Source: CAZYZQ01 sp964652075 (GTDB lineage: Bacteria; Bacillota; Clostridia; Oscillospirales; Oscillospiraceae). From it: a stretch of DNA of 13,734 nucleotides. The stretch is taken from assembly GCA_964652075.1 (NCBI GenBank), contig CAZYZQ010000059.1, forward strand, positions 1-13,734, given 5' to 3'. Positions 6,513 to 13,599 of this stretch are shown one piece after another (position 1 is the stretch's first letter; each line of letters begins with the position of its first letter). A program made the translations under genes and the position numbers. The notes under the pieces were generated by a model. That model saw only the letters and a program-made list of their open reading frames with translations. It searched no databases and was not told the origin of the DNA.

Positions 6513-6659
6513 ATGGAGAACCGTAATTCCAACCAGTACGAGAACAAGCAGAATTCTCAGAATTCCCAGAACAGCCAGAACTCTCAGAGCTCGCAGAATT
6601 CCCAGAATTCTCAGAACAGCCAGAATTCCAGAAACCAGAGCTCTCAGAACAACCGCTGA
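6513..6659 (+). CDS. 48-aa Asn/Gln/Ser-repeat protein, probable spore protein
   Basis: A complete small gene: GGGAGGGAA (6498-6506) lies 6 bases before ATG 6513, and TGA is at 6657, just ahead of a perfect terminator. The product starts MENRNSNQYENK, continues as nine QNS-type triplets (residues 13-39, one of them QSS) and ends RNQSSQNNR. It is slightly basic, has a single aromatic (Tyr9) and no Cys, signal peptide or membrane segment; it should be disordered. Asn/Gln-rich composition recalls gamma-type small acid-soluble spore proteins, but the SASP protease motif is absent, so I do not assign it there. The spoVAE-adjacent position and a sigma-G-like promoter suggest forespore expression. 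The codons for Asn and Ser vary from unit to unit, which argues for a real protein. Function is unknown. Confidence 0.75.
   Translation: MENRNSNQYENKQNSQNSQNSQNSQSSQNSQNSQNSQNSRNQSSQNNR
6549..6629 (+). repeat. Nine-unit 9-bp tandem repeat coding for QNS
   Basis: Nine in-frame units of CAG-AAY-Ser code for Gln-Asn-Ser (unit five is Gln-Ser-Ser). Ser is written TCT, TCC, AGC or TCG, and Asn AAT or AAC. Units 1-3 and 6-8 have a similar order of Ser codons, ending in AGC, suggesting an older block duplication of about 45 bp. Confidence 0.85.
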
Positions 6660-6676
6660 AACAAAGCGTTCTGAGA

Positions 6677-6719
6677 GAAACACGCTGCAAACGATTGTTT
6701 GCAGCGTGTTTCATTTTTA
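6677..6719 (+). terminator. Strong intrinsic terminator after the QNS-repeat gene
   Basis: GAAACACGCTGCAAAC (6677-6692) and GTTTGCAGCGTGTTTC (6697-6712) make a perfect 16-bp stem with a GATT loop, followed by ATTTTTAA. Its inner 13 bp per arm are identical to the terminator at 7062-7095. Confidence 0.93.
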
Positions 6720-6810
6720 AGAAGCAGGACCAGAATCAGTCCCACTCTCGGGCCGTCATTTCGTAAAATAAATGGAAAATTGGAACCGTTTTGGTTCTTT
6801 TGGAGGGAGC

Positions 6811-7062
6811 GTGTCTGACTTGACAGAGCAGAAAATCAAACAGGACGCCATCCATATTGGCAAAAATATCCGTGAAATCCGGCTGAAACAGGGCATCGGC
6901 CAGACGGAGCTTGTGCGGATGCTCCAGCTCGACGGCGTTGAAATAACCAGAGAAACACTCGTCAAAATTGAGCGTGGTACGCAGCATCTACAGGCCAGCC
7001 AGCTGCGCGGCATCCGAGATGCGCTCCATACAACCTATGACGCCCTGCTCCGCGAGAGCTGA
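6811..7062 (+). CDS. Small XRE-family helix-turn-helix regulator
   Basis: An 83-aa DNA-binding protein made of little more than one Cro/C1-type HTH domain: IGKNIREIRLKQGIGQTELVRMLQLDG, then ITRETLVKIERGTQ, then a closing helix with LRGIRDAL and YDALL. The start is uncertain. GTG 6811 is preferred because GGAGGG (6802-6807) lies just upstream, though the 3-base gap is short, and the product then begins MSDLTEQK. The ATG at 6772 would add 13 residues (MENWNRFGSFGGS) but has no ribosome binding site. No promoter is obvious; TAAAAT near 6763 could be a weak -10. The gene is isolated between two near-identical terminators. Its target is unknown. Confidence 0.85.
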   Translation: MSDLTEQKIKQDAIHIGKNIREIRLKQGIGQTELVRMLQLDGVEITRETLVKIERGTQHLQASQLRGIRDALHTTYDALLRES

Positions 7063-7095
7063 CACGCTGCAAACAACCGTTTGCAGCGTGTTTTC
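7062..7095 (+). terminator. Intrinsic terminator after the small XRE gene
   Basis: ACACGCTGCAAAC (7062-7074) and GTTTGCAGCGTGT (7079-7091) form a 13-bp stem with an AACC loop, followed by TTTC. The stem begins at the last base of the stop codon. Both arms repeat those of the terminator at 6677-6719. Confidence 0.9.
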
Positions 7096-7155
7096 TACTG
7101 TACGGAAAGATTTTTCTCTACTTTTTGTACCAATGGCGTCTTCCCGCTTACAACA

Positions 7156-7173
7156 GTGCATGTTATAATGCAC
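7156..7173 (+). promoter_or_regulatory. Extended -10 promoter inside a palindrome, upstream of the XRE-TPR gene
   Basis: TGTTATAAT (7161-7169) is an extended -10 box (TGN-TATAAT). No good -35 is found 16-18 bases upstream. The box lies within the inverted repeat GTGCAT (7156-7161), six bases, ATGCAC (7168-7173), a likely operator that would block or recruit polymerase. A start near 7176 would leave about 23 bases before the ATG. Autoregulation by the HTH protein it drives is an inference. Confidence 0.65.
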
Positions 7174-7198
7174 CTGTAATTCGAAATGAGGTGGCCAG

Positions 7199-8302
7199 AT
7201 GCAAAATCATGAATTTGGGAATAATCTTCGCAGGTTGAGAAAAGAAGCCAATATGACGCAGGATGCGTTGGCGGAGGCCATGGGCGTCTCGATCGGCGCT
7301 GTCTCCAAGTGGGAGCGCGGCGCGGCCATTCCCGAGCTTGGGGTGCTTATCGAGCTTGCCGCGCTGTTCGAGGTCTCGCTTGACACATTGGCGGGCTATC
7401 AGATGCAATCCACCACCAAGTCCGCCATCCTCGACCGTCTGAAAGCCTGCCGCCGAACGCACGACTTTGCGTCGTGCCGCGTTGAGGCGGAGCGTGCGCT
7501 GCAAAAATTCCCGAACAGCTTTGAGATCGTCTATCACTGTGCAGTCAGCTATATGCTTCTGGGAATCTCCGGTGGTGTCGCCACCGATCCGGATTTGCTT
7601 CAGCGGGCGCTGGCGCTGTTTCAGCAGTCGCTTGTCCTGCTCGGCCAGAATACCGATCCCGAAATCAATGAGCAGCTGATCCAGCACAACATCGCGCAGC
7701 TGCATCTTATGCTCGGGCAGACAGACCGCGCATTGGAACTTTTGATAAAAACAAACGCCGACAGCTCCAACGCATCCCTGATTGGCCATATTCTCGCGTC
7801 CTTTCAGCATAAGCCGGAAGAAGCTTTCCCCTACCTCAGCGACGCGCTGGTTGGCGCCTTTAACGAGCTCTCCCGCGTCTGCATTGCCTTTGCGAACGCG
7901 TATTCCTATCAGGAGCGCCATGCGGAATCGATCCAGGTTCTGAGCTGGGAGCTGGCGTTTGAGCAGAGCCTGCGCCGTACCGATGCAATCTGCTACTTTG
8001 ACCGCTCCGAGGTCATGTTGCGTGCAGGTATTGCTGTTGGGCAGTATGCACTGGGCGATCTCGAGTCGGCACGCACCTCACTCCGTCTGGCCATCGAGGC
8101 GGCCAGACGCTTTGACAATGCTCCAAACTACAGCACGAGCTGTTTCCGCTTCTATGCGCGCGAGCCCGCCTCGACAATCTATGACAGCTTCGGCACAACA
8201 GCGCTGGACGGACTGGCAGATATCCTGCGGGAAAACGCCGAATCCCACTCGCCCGGGCTCCTGGCGCTTTATGAGGAAGTCCTTTTTGAAAGCTGCTCTT
8301 GA
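7199..8302 (+). CDS. XRE-family regulator with C-terminal TPR-like domain
   Basis: A 367-aa cytoplasmic transcription factor. Residues about 5-62 are a Cro/C1-type HTH (FGNNLRRLRKEANMTQDALAEAMGVSIGAVSKWERG, then PELGVLIELAALFEVSLDTLAGY). From about 80 to 360 it is alpha-helical with paired-helix spacing typical of tetratricopeptide repeats, such as FASCRVEAERALQKFPNSFEIVYHCAV and LLQRALALFQQSLVLL. HTH plus TPR is the layout of RRNPP regulators, which sense peptides, but many non-peptide XRE-TPR proteins also exist. ATG 7199 has GAGGTGG 4 bases upstream. The stop lies inside the -35 box of the following ABC gene, which ties the two together. It probably controls that exporter and itself. Confidence 0.9.
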   Translation: MQNHEFGNNLRRLRKEANMTQDALAEAMGVSIGAVSKWERGAAIPELGVLIELAALFEVSLDTLAGYQMQSTTKSAILDRLKACRRTHDFASCRVEAERALQKFPNSFEIVYHCAVSYMLLGISGGVATDPDLLQRALALFQQSLVLLGQNTDPEINEQLIQHNIAQLHLMLGQTDRALELLIKTNADSSNASLIGHILASFQHKPEEAFPYLSDALVGAFNELSRVCIAFANAYSYQERHAESIQVLSWELAFEQSLRRTDAICYFDRSEVMLRAGIAVGQYALGDLESARTSLRLAIEAARRFDNAPNYSTSCFRFYAREPASTIYDSFGTTALDGLADILRENAESHSPGLLALYEEVLFESCS

Positions 8303-8328
8303 CAATCGTAACAGCGTTATGTTATAAT
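8299..8328 (+). promoter_or_regulatory. Consensus sigma-A promoter of the ABC exporter
   Basis: A perfect TTGACA (8299-8304), an 18-base spacer and a perfect TATAAT (8323-8328) with an extended TG (8320-8321). The -35 overlaps the stop codon of the regulator gene. The 10-mer ATGTTATAAT (8319-8328) and an upstream AACAG are shared with the regulator's own promoter, and GTGCA follows at 8331-8335. A promoter this strong is usually held in check, fitting repression by the upstream regulator. Confidence 0.88.
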
Positions 8329-8360
8329 CAGTGCAAGTTTAAAGAAGGAGGAGAGATTCT

Positions 8361-10088
8361 ATGAAAAAAACCGGCACCGCACAACGCAGACAGACCTATC
8401 TTCATGAGTTCTACCGCAACAACCATATCCATTTTATTACAATCCTGTTTTCCCTGTTTATTACAGTCTGTAGCAATCTCGCCATCTCATGGCTGCTACA
8501 GGCGCTGGTTGATACCTGCACCGGCGCGCAGAGCCACACCGCGTCTATCCCGTCGCTGATCTGGGTCTCTGTGGCCGCTATCCTCTCCGTTCCGCTTGCG
8601 GAGCTGATCCGGGCCTGGGCACAGCCGCGCTTTCTGTCTCGCGCGATGACGCAGTACAAGGAGCTTGTCTTCTCGCGCCTTATGCAGAAAAATATTGCAA
8701 GCTTCAACTCCGAGCGCACCTCCACGTACATCTCCGCCCTGTCAAACGATCTGAACACGATTGAGACGAACTACCTGCGGCGGATCTTCTCGCTTTTCAA
8801 TCTGCTCCTCCTCTTCGTCGGCGCAGCAGTCATGATGATTCTATACAGCCCGTTGTTGTTCTTCATCGGTCTGGGATTATCACTCCTGCCAATCGTCGCA
8901 TCCCTGCTGGCGGGCGGCCGTCTGGCAGCAGCAGAAAAAACAGTTTCCGATCGGAATGAATCGCTTCTTTCCACGCTGAAAGACAGTTTGACCGGCTTCT
9001 CCGTGATCAAGACCTTCCGCGCCGAGCGTGAGCTGTTGCGGCTGTTTTCCGAAAGCAACCGGATCGCGGAGCGCGCGAAGCGCCATCGAAATCAGATTGA
9101 AATTCTGATTCAGATGCTCTCTGTCAGCACCGCCGTCATCACGCAGCTTGGCACATTCATCGTCGGGGGCTATCTGGCCGCGACGGGGCGCGGAATTACG
9201 GCAGGTATCATGATCGTCTTCGTACAGTTGATAAACTTTGTCATTCTTCCGATTCAGGAGGTACCGACGATCCTTGCAAACCGCAAGGCTGCGTTCGCGT
9301 TGATTGACAAAATCGCAGCGGCGCTCGATACAAACGTGATTGAAACGGGCAAGCCGATCCCCGCCAGCTTGGCACAGGGCATCACGCTCTCGCACCTCTC
9401 CTTCGGCTATGAGCCGGAAAAGCCCGTTTTGCAGAACGTCAGCTTCACATTTGAGTCTGGAAAACGGTATGCAATCGTCGGTGCATCCGGCAGCGGCAAA
9501 TCGACGCTTTTGAACCTTCTGATGGCTGGTTCACACAGCTACGATGGGCAGATTCTTTTCGACGGGAAGGAGCTGCGGGACATTTCCGTCGATTCTCTTT
9601 ATGAACTGGAATCGCTGATTCAGCAAAATGTCTTCGTGTTCAACAGCACCGTATGTGAAAACATCACGATGTTCCGCGATTTTCCGGAGTTAGACGTTTC
9701 ACAGGCGATTGAACGCTCCGGCCTGTCCGGATTTCTGCGGGAGCGCGGCGACGGGTATCTGTGCGGCGAAAATGGCTGCGAGCTGTCCGGCGGTGAGCGC
9801 CAGCGCATCTCCATTGCGCGCGCGCTGCTGCGGCGAACGCCGGTGCTCCTTGTTGACGAAGCGACCGCCGCGCTCGACCGGGAGACCGCATTCCATGTCA
9901 CAAGCTCCATTCTGAATCAGGACGGCCTGACGCGCATCGTTGTCACCCACTCCCTCGACGAAGCGCTCCTGCGGCGCTACGACTGTATTTTGACGCTCAA
10001 AGCGGGCCGCCTTATTGAATCCGGCAGCTTTGCCGATCTGATGGCGCAAAAGGGCTATTTCTACTCGCTCTACACCGTCTCGCAATAA
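8361..10088 (+). CDS. ABC transporter, fused membrane and ATP-binding domains (exporter type)
   Basis: A 575-aa half-transporter that would work as a homodimer, or with an unseen partner, to export a substrate across the cytoplasmic membrane. Residues about 20-310 carry the six-helix ABC-exporter membrane domain. The nucleotide-binding domain is complete: Walker A GASGSGKST (374-382, Lys380), a Q-loop Gln in LIQQNVFVFNST, signature LSGGERQR (from 475), Walker B VLLVDEAT (Asp499, catalytic Glu500) and the H-loop His530 (VVTHSLDEA). The start ATG follows GGAGGAG. It has no N-terminal peptidase domain, so leader cleavage of a bacteriocin is not indicated. The pairing with an XRE-TPR regulator suggests drug, lipid or peptide export; the substrate is unknown. 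A terminator follows at once. Confidence 0.94.
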   Translation: MKKTGTAQRRQTYLHEFYRNNHIHFITILFSLFITVCSNLAISWLLQALVDTCTGAQSHTASIPSLIWVSVAAILSVPLAELIRAWAQPRFLSRAMTQYKELVFSRLMQKNIASFNSERTSTYISALSNDLNTIETNYLRRIFSLFNLLLLFVGAAVMMILYSPLLFFIGLGLSLLPIVASLLAGGRLAAAEKTVSDRNESLLSTLKDSLTGFSVIKTFRAERELLRLFSESNRIAERAKRHRNQIEILIQMLSVSTAVITQLGTFIVGGYLAATGRGITAGIMIVFVQLINFVILPIQEVPTILANRKAAFALIDKIAAALDTNVIETGKPIPASLAQGITLSHLSFGYEPEKPVLQNVSFTFESGKRYAIVGASGSGKSTLLNLLMAGSHSYDGQILFDGKELRDISVDSLYELESLIQQNVFVFNSTVCENITMFRDFPELDVSQAIERSGLSGFLRERGDGYLCGENGCELSGGERQRISIARALLRRTPVLLVDEATAALDRETAFHVTSSILNQDGLTRIVVTHSLDEALLRRYDCILTLKAGRLIESGSFADLMAQKGYFYSLYTVSQ

Positions 10089-10093
10089 AAACA

Positions 10094-10133
10094 ATCCGGC
10101 CCTGACACAGCATGTCAGGGCCGGATGTTTTTT
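10094..10133. terminator. Bidirectional intrinsic terminator between converging genes
   Basis: ATCCGGCCCTGACA (10094-10107) and TGTCAGGGCCGGAT (10113-10126) form a perfect 14-bp stem with a CAGCA loop. GTTTTTT follows on the plus strand. On the minus strand the stem is followed by TGTTTTTAT, so it can end both the ABC gene and the leftward surface-protein gene. It lies between the two stop codons with only a few bases to spare. Confidence 0.93.
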
Positions 10134-10135
10134 GA

Positions 10136-13100
10136 TTATTTCACGATGTTCTCGCAGAAGCGCATGAGAATGGTCGCAACCTCAGCGCGGGTCGCAGTTC
10201 CCTGCGGGGCAAGCGTGGAAGCGGTGCGGCCGGTAATCAGGCCCTCGCCAGCCGTCCACTGCATGGCCGGAACCGCGTACTCGCTGATCTCGAGCGCGTC
10301 GGTGTAGCTGAGGATATTGGTGTCCTCGCCGGCGCTGGTGTCATAGCCCTTGTAGGTGGCGTAGCGGTACAGGATCGCGGCCATCTGCTCGCGGGTAATA
10401 TCCTGCTCGGGAGCGAACTTACCATGGCCGATGCCGTTGACGATCTCATTCTCAGCCGCCCATGCGACCGCATCCGAGTACCACAGGCCGTCCGCCACGT
10501 CGGAGAACGTGGCGCTACCGGCCACCGGCGAACCTTCCAGACGGTACAGCACCGTCACAAGCATCGCGCGGGACAGGTTCCCATTCGGGTCGAACAGGCC
10601 GTCGCCGACGCCGTTCATCAGGCCGTTCTTCACGCAGAAGTGGATGCCGTCATGGTACCACTGACCGGAAACCACATCCGAGAACGCCATCGCCGGGCAA
10701 GTAGAATCCTGCGGGCAGGCCGTCTCTGCGGGCTTGGAGGGGGTGACGGGGATCACGGGTGCGGTGTAGGTTATGACAATGTTTCCATCCTTGTCTGTGG
10801 TTACCGTGCTATTGCTGTCTGTCACGATGTTCTCCTTGGAGAAGCTTTGATTATTCAACTGAATCGTCACACTCTTGCCGCTGATTTTGACCTTTTCATC
10901 TGCGGAAACACCAGATTGAAGCACGATGGTGGCACCGGAAGTAGCAGCATCGATGGCCTCCTGTACAGTGCCATACTCCGTCTCATCAATCTTAGCGGCT
11001 ACAGTGAAGGTACCATTCATTACAAGCTGGCTGAAGTGGGTGATCTCAAGAACCACGCAATCATCTATGATCTCGAAAGTCATGGTGCCATCTTCCAAGA
11101 AACGTTCACGGGAGCGATCGTCGGCGATATGGATAATCTCCACCGGCTTAAATCCATCCGGCAAAGGCAGTTTTATGGCAAATGGCTTGTTGTTTAAGTA
11201 ATTGTTTGGAACCTCAATTCCTGTCTGCTTAACATCGCCATTTTCCTTGACTGTTGCGGTAGGAATTGCAGAGTAGGTCAGAGAGGAAAAATTGCTATTT
11301 GCGTCAAGCGTAGCGGCAACAGCCTCAATCTTGACTTCGATCTCCAGTTCTACAATGTCCGTTTTTTCCAGATTTCCAGTTACCACATCAGCTTTTGCTA
11401 CAATAGCGCTTCTACCGCTGTCGGAAACCGCGTCCGCAATACCGGTTACACCGGCGTTGCCGATAACCTTGGAAACCTGTTCCGCTGTAGCCACATCCTC
11501 AATCTTGACTTCCGTATTTGCCTTTTCGGTCACAACGACCTGTGCTTCCTCAGGTTCTTTATCAGACACCATGTAAGCATAGTCAGGCTTGTTGGAAGCA
11601 ATTGCATAATACCCCTCAGCCAAATAATTGGTGGGGTTGCTTGTGAAGTAGCCGCCGGTAATCTTCGGAGAATTCCAAGGATTACCTTCATCATCAGTTC
11701 CCTCCAAAACAAGCGGTTTCCCCCTTTCAATAAAGCACCCACCTTTAATTTCTAAACTTGTGTCATAAACGGCTGAACTCATTCCTAATACAGCGTTGCC
11801 ATTCGTCTTAAAAGTGCCGCTCTCAATGACGGTCTGTGCGTTTTGGTCGCACCAAACTGCATAATAGTCAACTCCAGTGATATCAACATTTCGCACCACG
11901 ACATTATGCGCATTGTAGATGTTCATACCGCCAGATAGCGTCACATTCTCAACGACAATGTTTTCCGTTTCCTGTTCGTCACCAATAAACAGTGCGTATG
12001 ACCCGCCGTTACTATCAAGCGAGCCGTTACGAATGGTAAAGTCCGATCCCTGAAAAATCAACGTAAAATTGTCTGCCGAAATTTTATGAGCATTAAGATC
12101 AAGTGTCAAACCAGTAACATCAAGGATATTATAGCCTGTGCCATCGATGTCTTTCAGTATTGTCACCGTGTCGCCAGCATTGGCAGCATCAATGGCCTCC
12201 GCAAGAGTGGCGTAATAAGTTGTTGTTTCCCCGCTTATAATTTCTGCCGCAGCGTTTTCCGAAGAAATCGGCTCAACGATATAATCGTCACTTTCTTGTG
12301 AGGTTGCATAGCCGTCAGCAACGTACTTAATTACGTCACTGCTGAACGTCCCACTGGTGATGACTCTCTTGTTCTCTGCTGTAGAAATATTTACAGCGCC
12401 CTTTTCTTCATCACCAGTAAAGGTGCCACCAGAGATATTGAGGGTCGCATAGCTGGCCGCAGCTGCGGGAGGTTCGCCTGTCTTTGCAATGCCCTCATAT
12501 ACTGCATAGCCATTTTCACTGATGAACTCGCCGCCAGTTACATTGACTACTGTTTTCTTCGCATAGCCGTCATTACTGGTAATACTCAGAGCAGCACCGG
12601 TGGTTTCAGATCCGTTTGAGTTGGCTTTCGCTGGATCGGCAAACGCGCCCTTAGCGGTATAGGTTCCCCCAGTAATATTGAAGGTACCGCTCTTAATGGA
12701 CAGCGCTTCTCCCGCATTGCCGGTTACATTACCAGCCAAATTCCAGTTTGCATAGCCTGCCGCATAGATACCGCTGCCATCGGAGATGATTTCAGATGTT
12801 TCGCTGAGGGTAATTTCAGGCGCTTTATCCTTTGTCATGTTCTGAAGTGTGCCGTTGATATAAACACCGGCGCCACAGTGTCCATCTGTATCCCGTACAC
12901 TATGGAGTGTCCCATCTACTTTAACAACAATGCCATTATTTTTATTACCATCTTTGTCAATGAACACGCCAGCCCAGCCTTCCAGTGTAACATCTTTACC
13001 TACGTTAAGTGCTGTCTTTCCACTCAACAGTACTCCTGTGATTACAACCGGGGCCTTGTTAGGCGATTTCTCATACACCTTTCCCTTACCTTTAAGATTC

Positions 13101-13423
13101 AGTGTTCCATTACTGTTAATTAGGAAATAACTACCTGCTGCAAATCCAATGTTATGGTTATTCAAATCAATTGTGTAAACTTTATTGTTTCCAATCTTTT
13201 TTAGTGTAGTAATTTCCGAATCTTTCAACAGTGTCACAGTCTTGCCTTTTCCGGCAGTCAGCGCCTCTTCAAGTGTATCATAATGCTTGTTGTTAATTGC
13301 TGCCTCATGTTCAGTGCAATCATTACCATTGGGGCAATCTGCAACCTCCGCCGCCAGTGCTGCCGGCAGCATCGTCACCAGCAAACATGCTGCCAACAAC
13401 AGCGCCAGAAATTTTCTTTTCAT
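10136..13423 (-). CDS. SLH-anchored parallel beta-helix surface protein
   Basis: A 1095-aa secreted wall-attached protein. The ATG at 13423 has AAGGAGG upstream on the minus strand, and residues 1-24 are a signal peptide (KRKFLALLLAACLLVTMLP, AALA). Three similar modules begin near residues 47, 403 and 816, with the pattern Y-x-T-[LV]-x-E-A-[LI]-x-A followed by G-x-T-[VI] and a strand with L-N. Between them lie at least seven GG/SG-T-F-type strand motifs (ITGGTYT, VTGGEFI, ISGGTFT, IKGGCFI, ITGGYFT), typical of right-handed beta-helices. About 640-815 is a separate beta-rich region ending ITHFSQLVMNGTF. After a Pro-rich linker and CPQDSTCP (about 899-906), three SLH motifs fill 910-1095. The protein is probably an adhesin, S-layer component or glycan-binding protein; no catalytic motif was seen. 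DNA is AT-richer for the beta-helix than for the SLH part. Confidence 0.92.
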   Translation of the reverse strand: MKRKFLALLLAACLLVTMLPAALAAEVADCPNGNDCTEHEAAINNKHYDTLEEALTAGKGKTVTLLKDSEITTLKKIGNNKVYTIDLNNHNIGFAAGSYFLINSNGTLNLKGKGKVYEKSPNKAPVVITGVLLSGKTALNVGKDVTLEGWAGVFIDKDGNKNNGIVVKVDGTLHSVRDTDGHCGAGVYINGTLQNMTKDKAPEITLSETSEIISDGSGIYAAGYANWNLAGNVTGNAGEALSIKSGTFNITGGTYTAKGAFADPAKANSNGSETTGAALSITSNDGYAKKTVVNVTGGEFISENGYAVYEGIAKTGEPPAAAASYATLNISGGTFTGDEEKGAVNISTAENKRVITSGTFSSDVIKYVADGYATSQESDDYIVEPISSENAAAEIISGETTTYYATLAEAIDAANAGDTVTILKDIDGTGYNILDVTGLTLDLNAHKISADNFTLIFQGSDFTIRNGSLDSNGGSYALFIGDEQETENIVVENVTLSGGMNIYNAHNVVVRNVDITGVDYYAVWCDQNAQTVIESGTFKTNGNAVLGMSSAVYDTSLEIKGGCFIERGKPLVLEGTDDEGNPWNSPKITGGYFTSNPTNYLAEGYYAIASNKPDYAYMVSDKEPEEAQVVVTEKANTEVKIEDVATAEQVSKVIGNAGVTGIADAVSDSGRSAIVAKADVVTGNLEKTDIVELEIEVKIEAVAATLDANSNFSSLTYSAIPTATVKENGDVKQTGIEVPNNYLNNKPFAIKLPLPDGFKPVEIIHIADDRSRERFLEDGTMTFEIIDDCVVLEITHFSQLVMNGTFTVAAKIDETEYGTVQEAIDAATSGATIVLQSGVSADEKVKISGKSVTIQLNNQSFSKENIVTDSNSTVTTDKDGNIVITYTAPVIPVTPSKPAETACPQDSTCPAMAFSDVVSGQWYHDGIHFCVKNGLMNGVGDGLFDPNGNLSRAMLVTVLYRLEGSPVAGSATFSDVADGLWYSDAVAWAAENEIVNGIGHGKFAPEQDITREQMAAILYRYATYKGYDTSAGEDTNILSYTDALEISEYAVPAMQWTAGEGLITGRTASTLAPQGTATRAEVATILMRFCENIVK

Positions 13424-13465
13424 ACAGTTTCCTCCTTGTTCAATTTCCCTTTCCTTCTTGCAGTC

Positions 13466-13498
13466 CGGCAGGTTGGCGGTCTTTCGCTTTGCCTGCCG
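13466..13498 (-). promoter_or_regulatory. Structured hairpin in the 5' leader of the surface-protein gene
   Basis: On the minus strand CGGCAGG (13498-13492) pairs with CCTGCCG (13472-13466). Inside, a near-symmetric internal loop (CAAA and CAA) is followed by a GCG/CGC stem closed by AAAGAC. The hairpin ends about 27 bases before the AAGGAGG site. I do not recognise a known riboswitch; it may stabilise the message or control translation. Confidence 0.5.
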
Positions 13499-13599
13499 TC
13501 TTCTCCATATCTCTACAAAAAGGTGTAAGTTTTGACAGCGGGTTGATTTGACAAAAGAAATCGGAAACAGATCAGAATAATATAGACAAGGTGGAAAAT

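Noticed and set aside
6549..6629. A CRISPR or mobile-element origin for the short repeats
   Set aside because: The units are 9 bp, contiguous and coding, without spacers; no cas or transposase genes are nearby.
6492..6683. Minus- and plus-strand frames over the QNS repeat giving Leu/Ile/Val- or Arg/Thr-rich proteins
   Set aside because: They are alternative readings of the same tandem repeat. Only the 6513 frame has a ribosome binding site, a fitting terminator and synonymous codon variation.
10424..11197. A 257-codon plus-strand frame opposite the surface-protein gene
   Set aside because: It is antisense to SLH and beta-rich coding sequence, has no ribosome binding site and no recognisable domain.
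13466..13498. A cyclic-di-GMP riboswitch in the surface-protein leader
   Set aside because: GGCAAAGCGAAAG on the minus strand superficially recalls the GEMM motif, but the conserved GACGCAAAGCC segment and second helix are absent.
13532..13583. TTGACA copies at 13532 and 13548 as plus-strand promoters
   Set aside because: No good -10 lies 16-18 bases downstream; the AT-rich TAATAT candidates are too far away.
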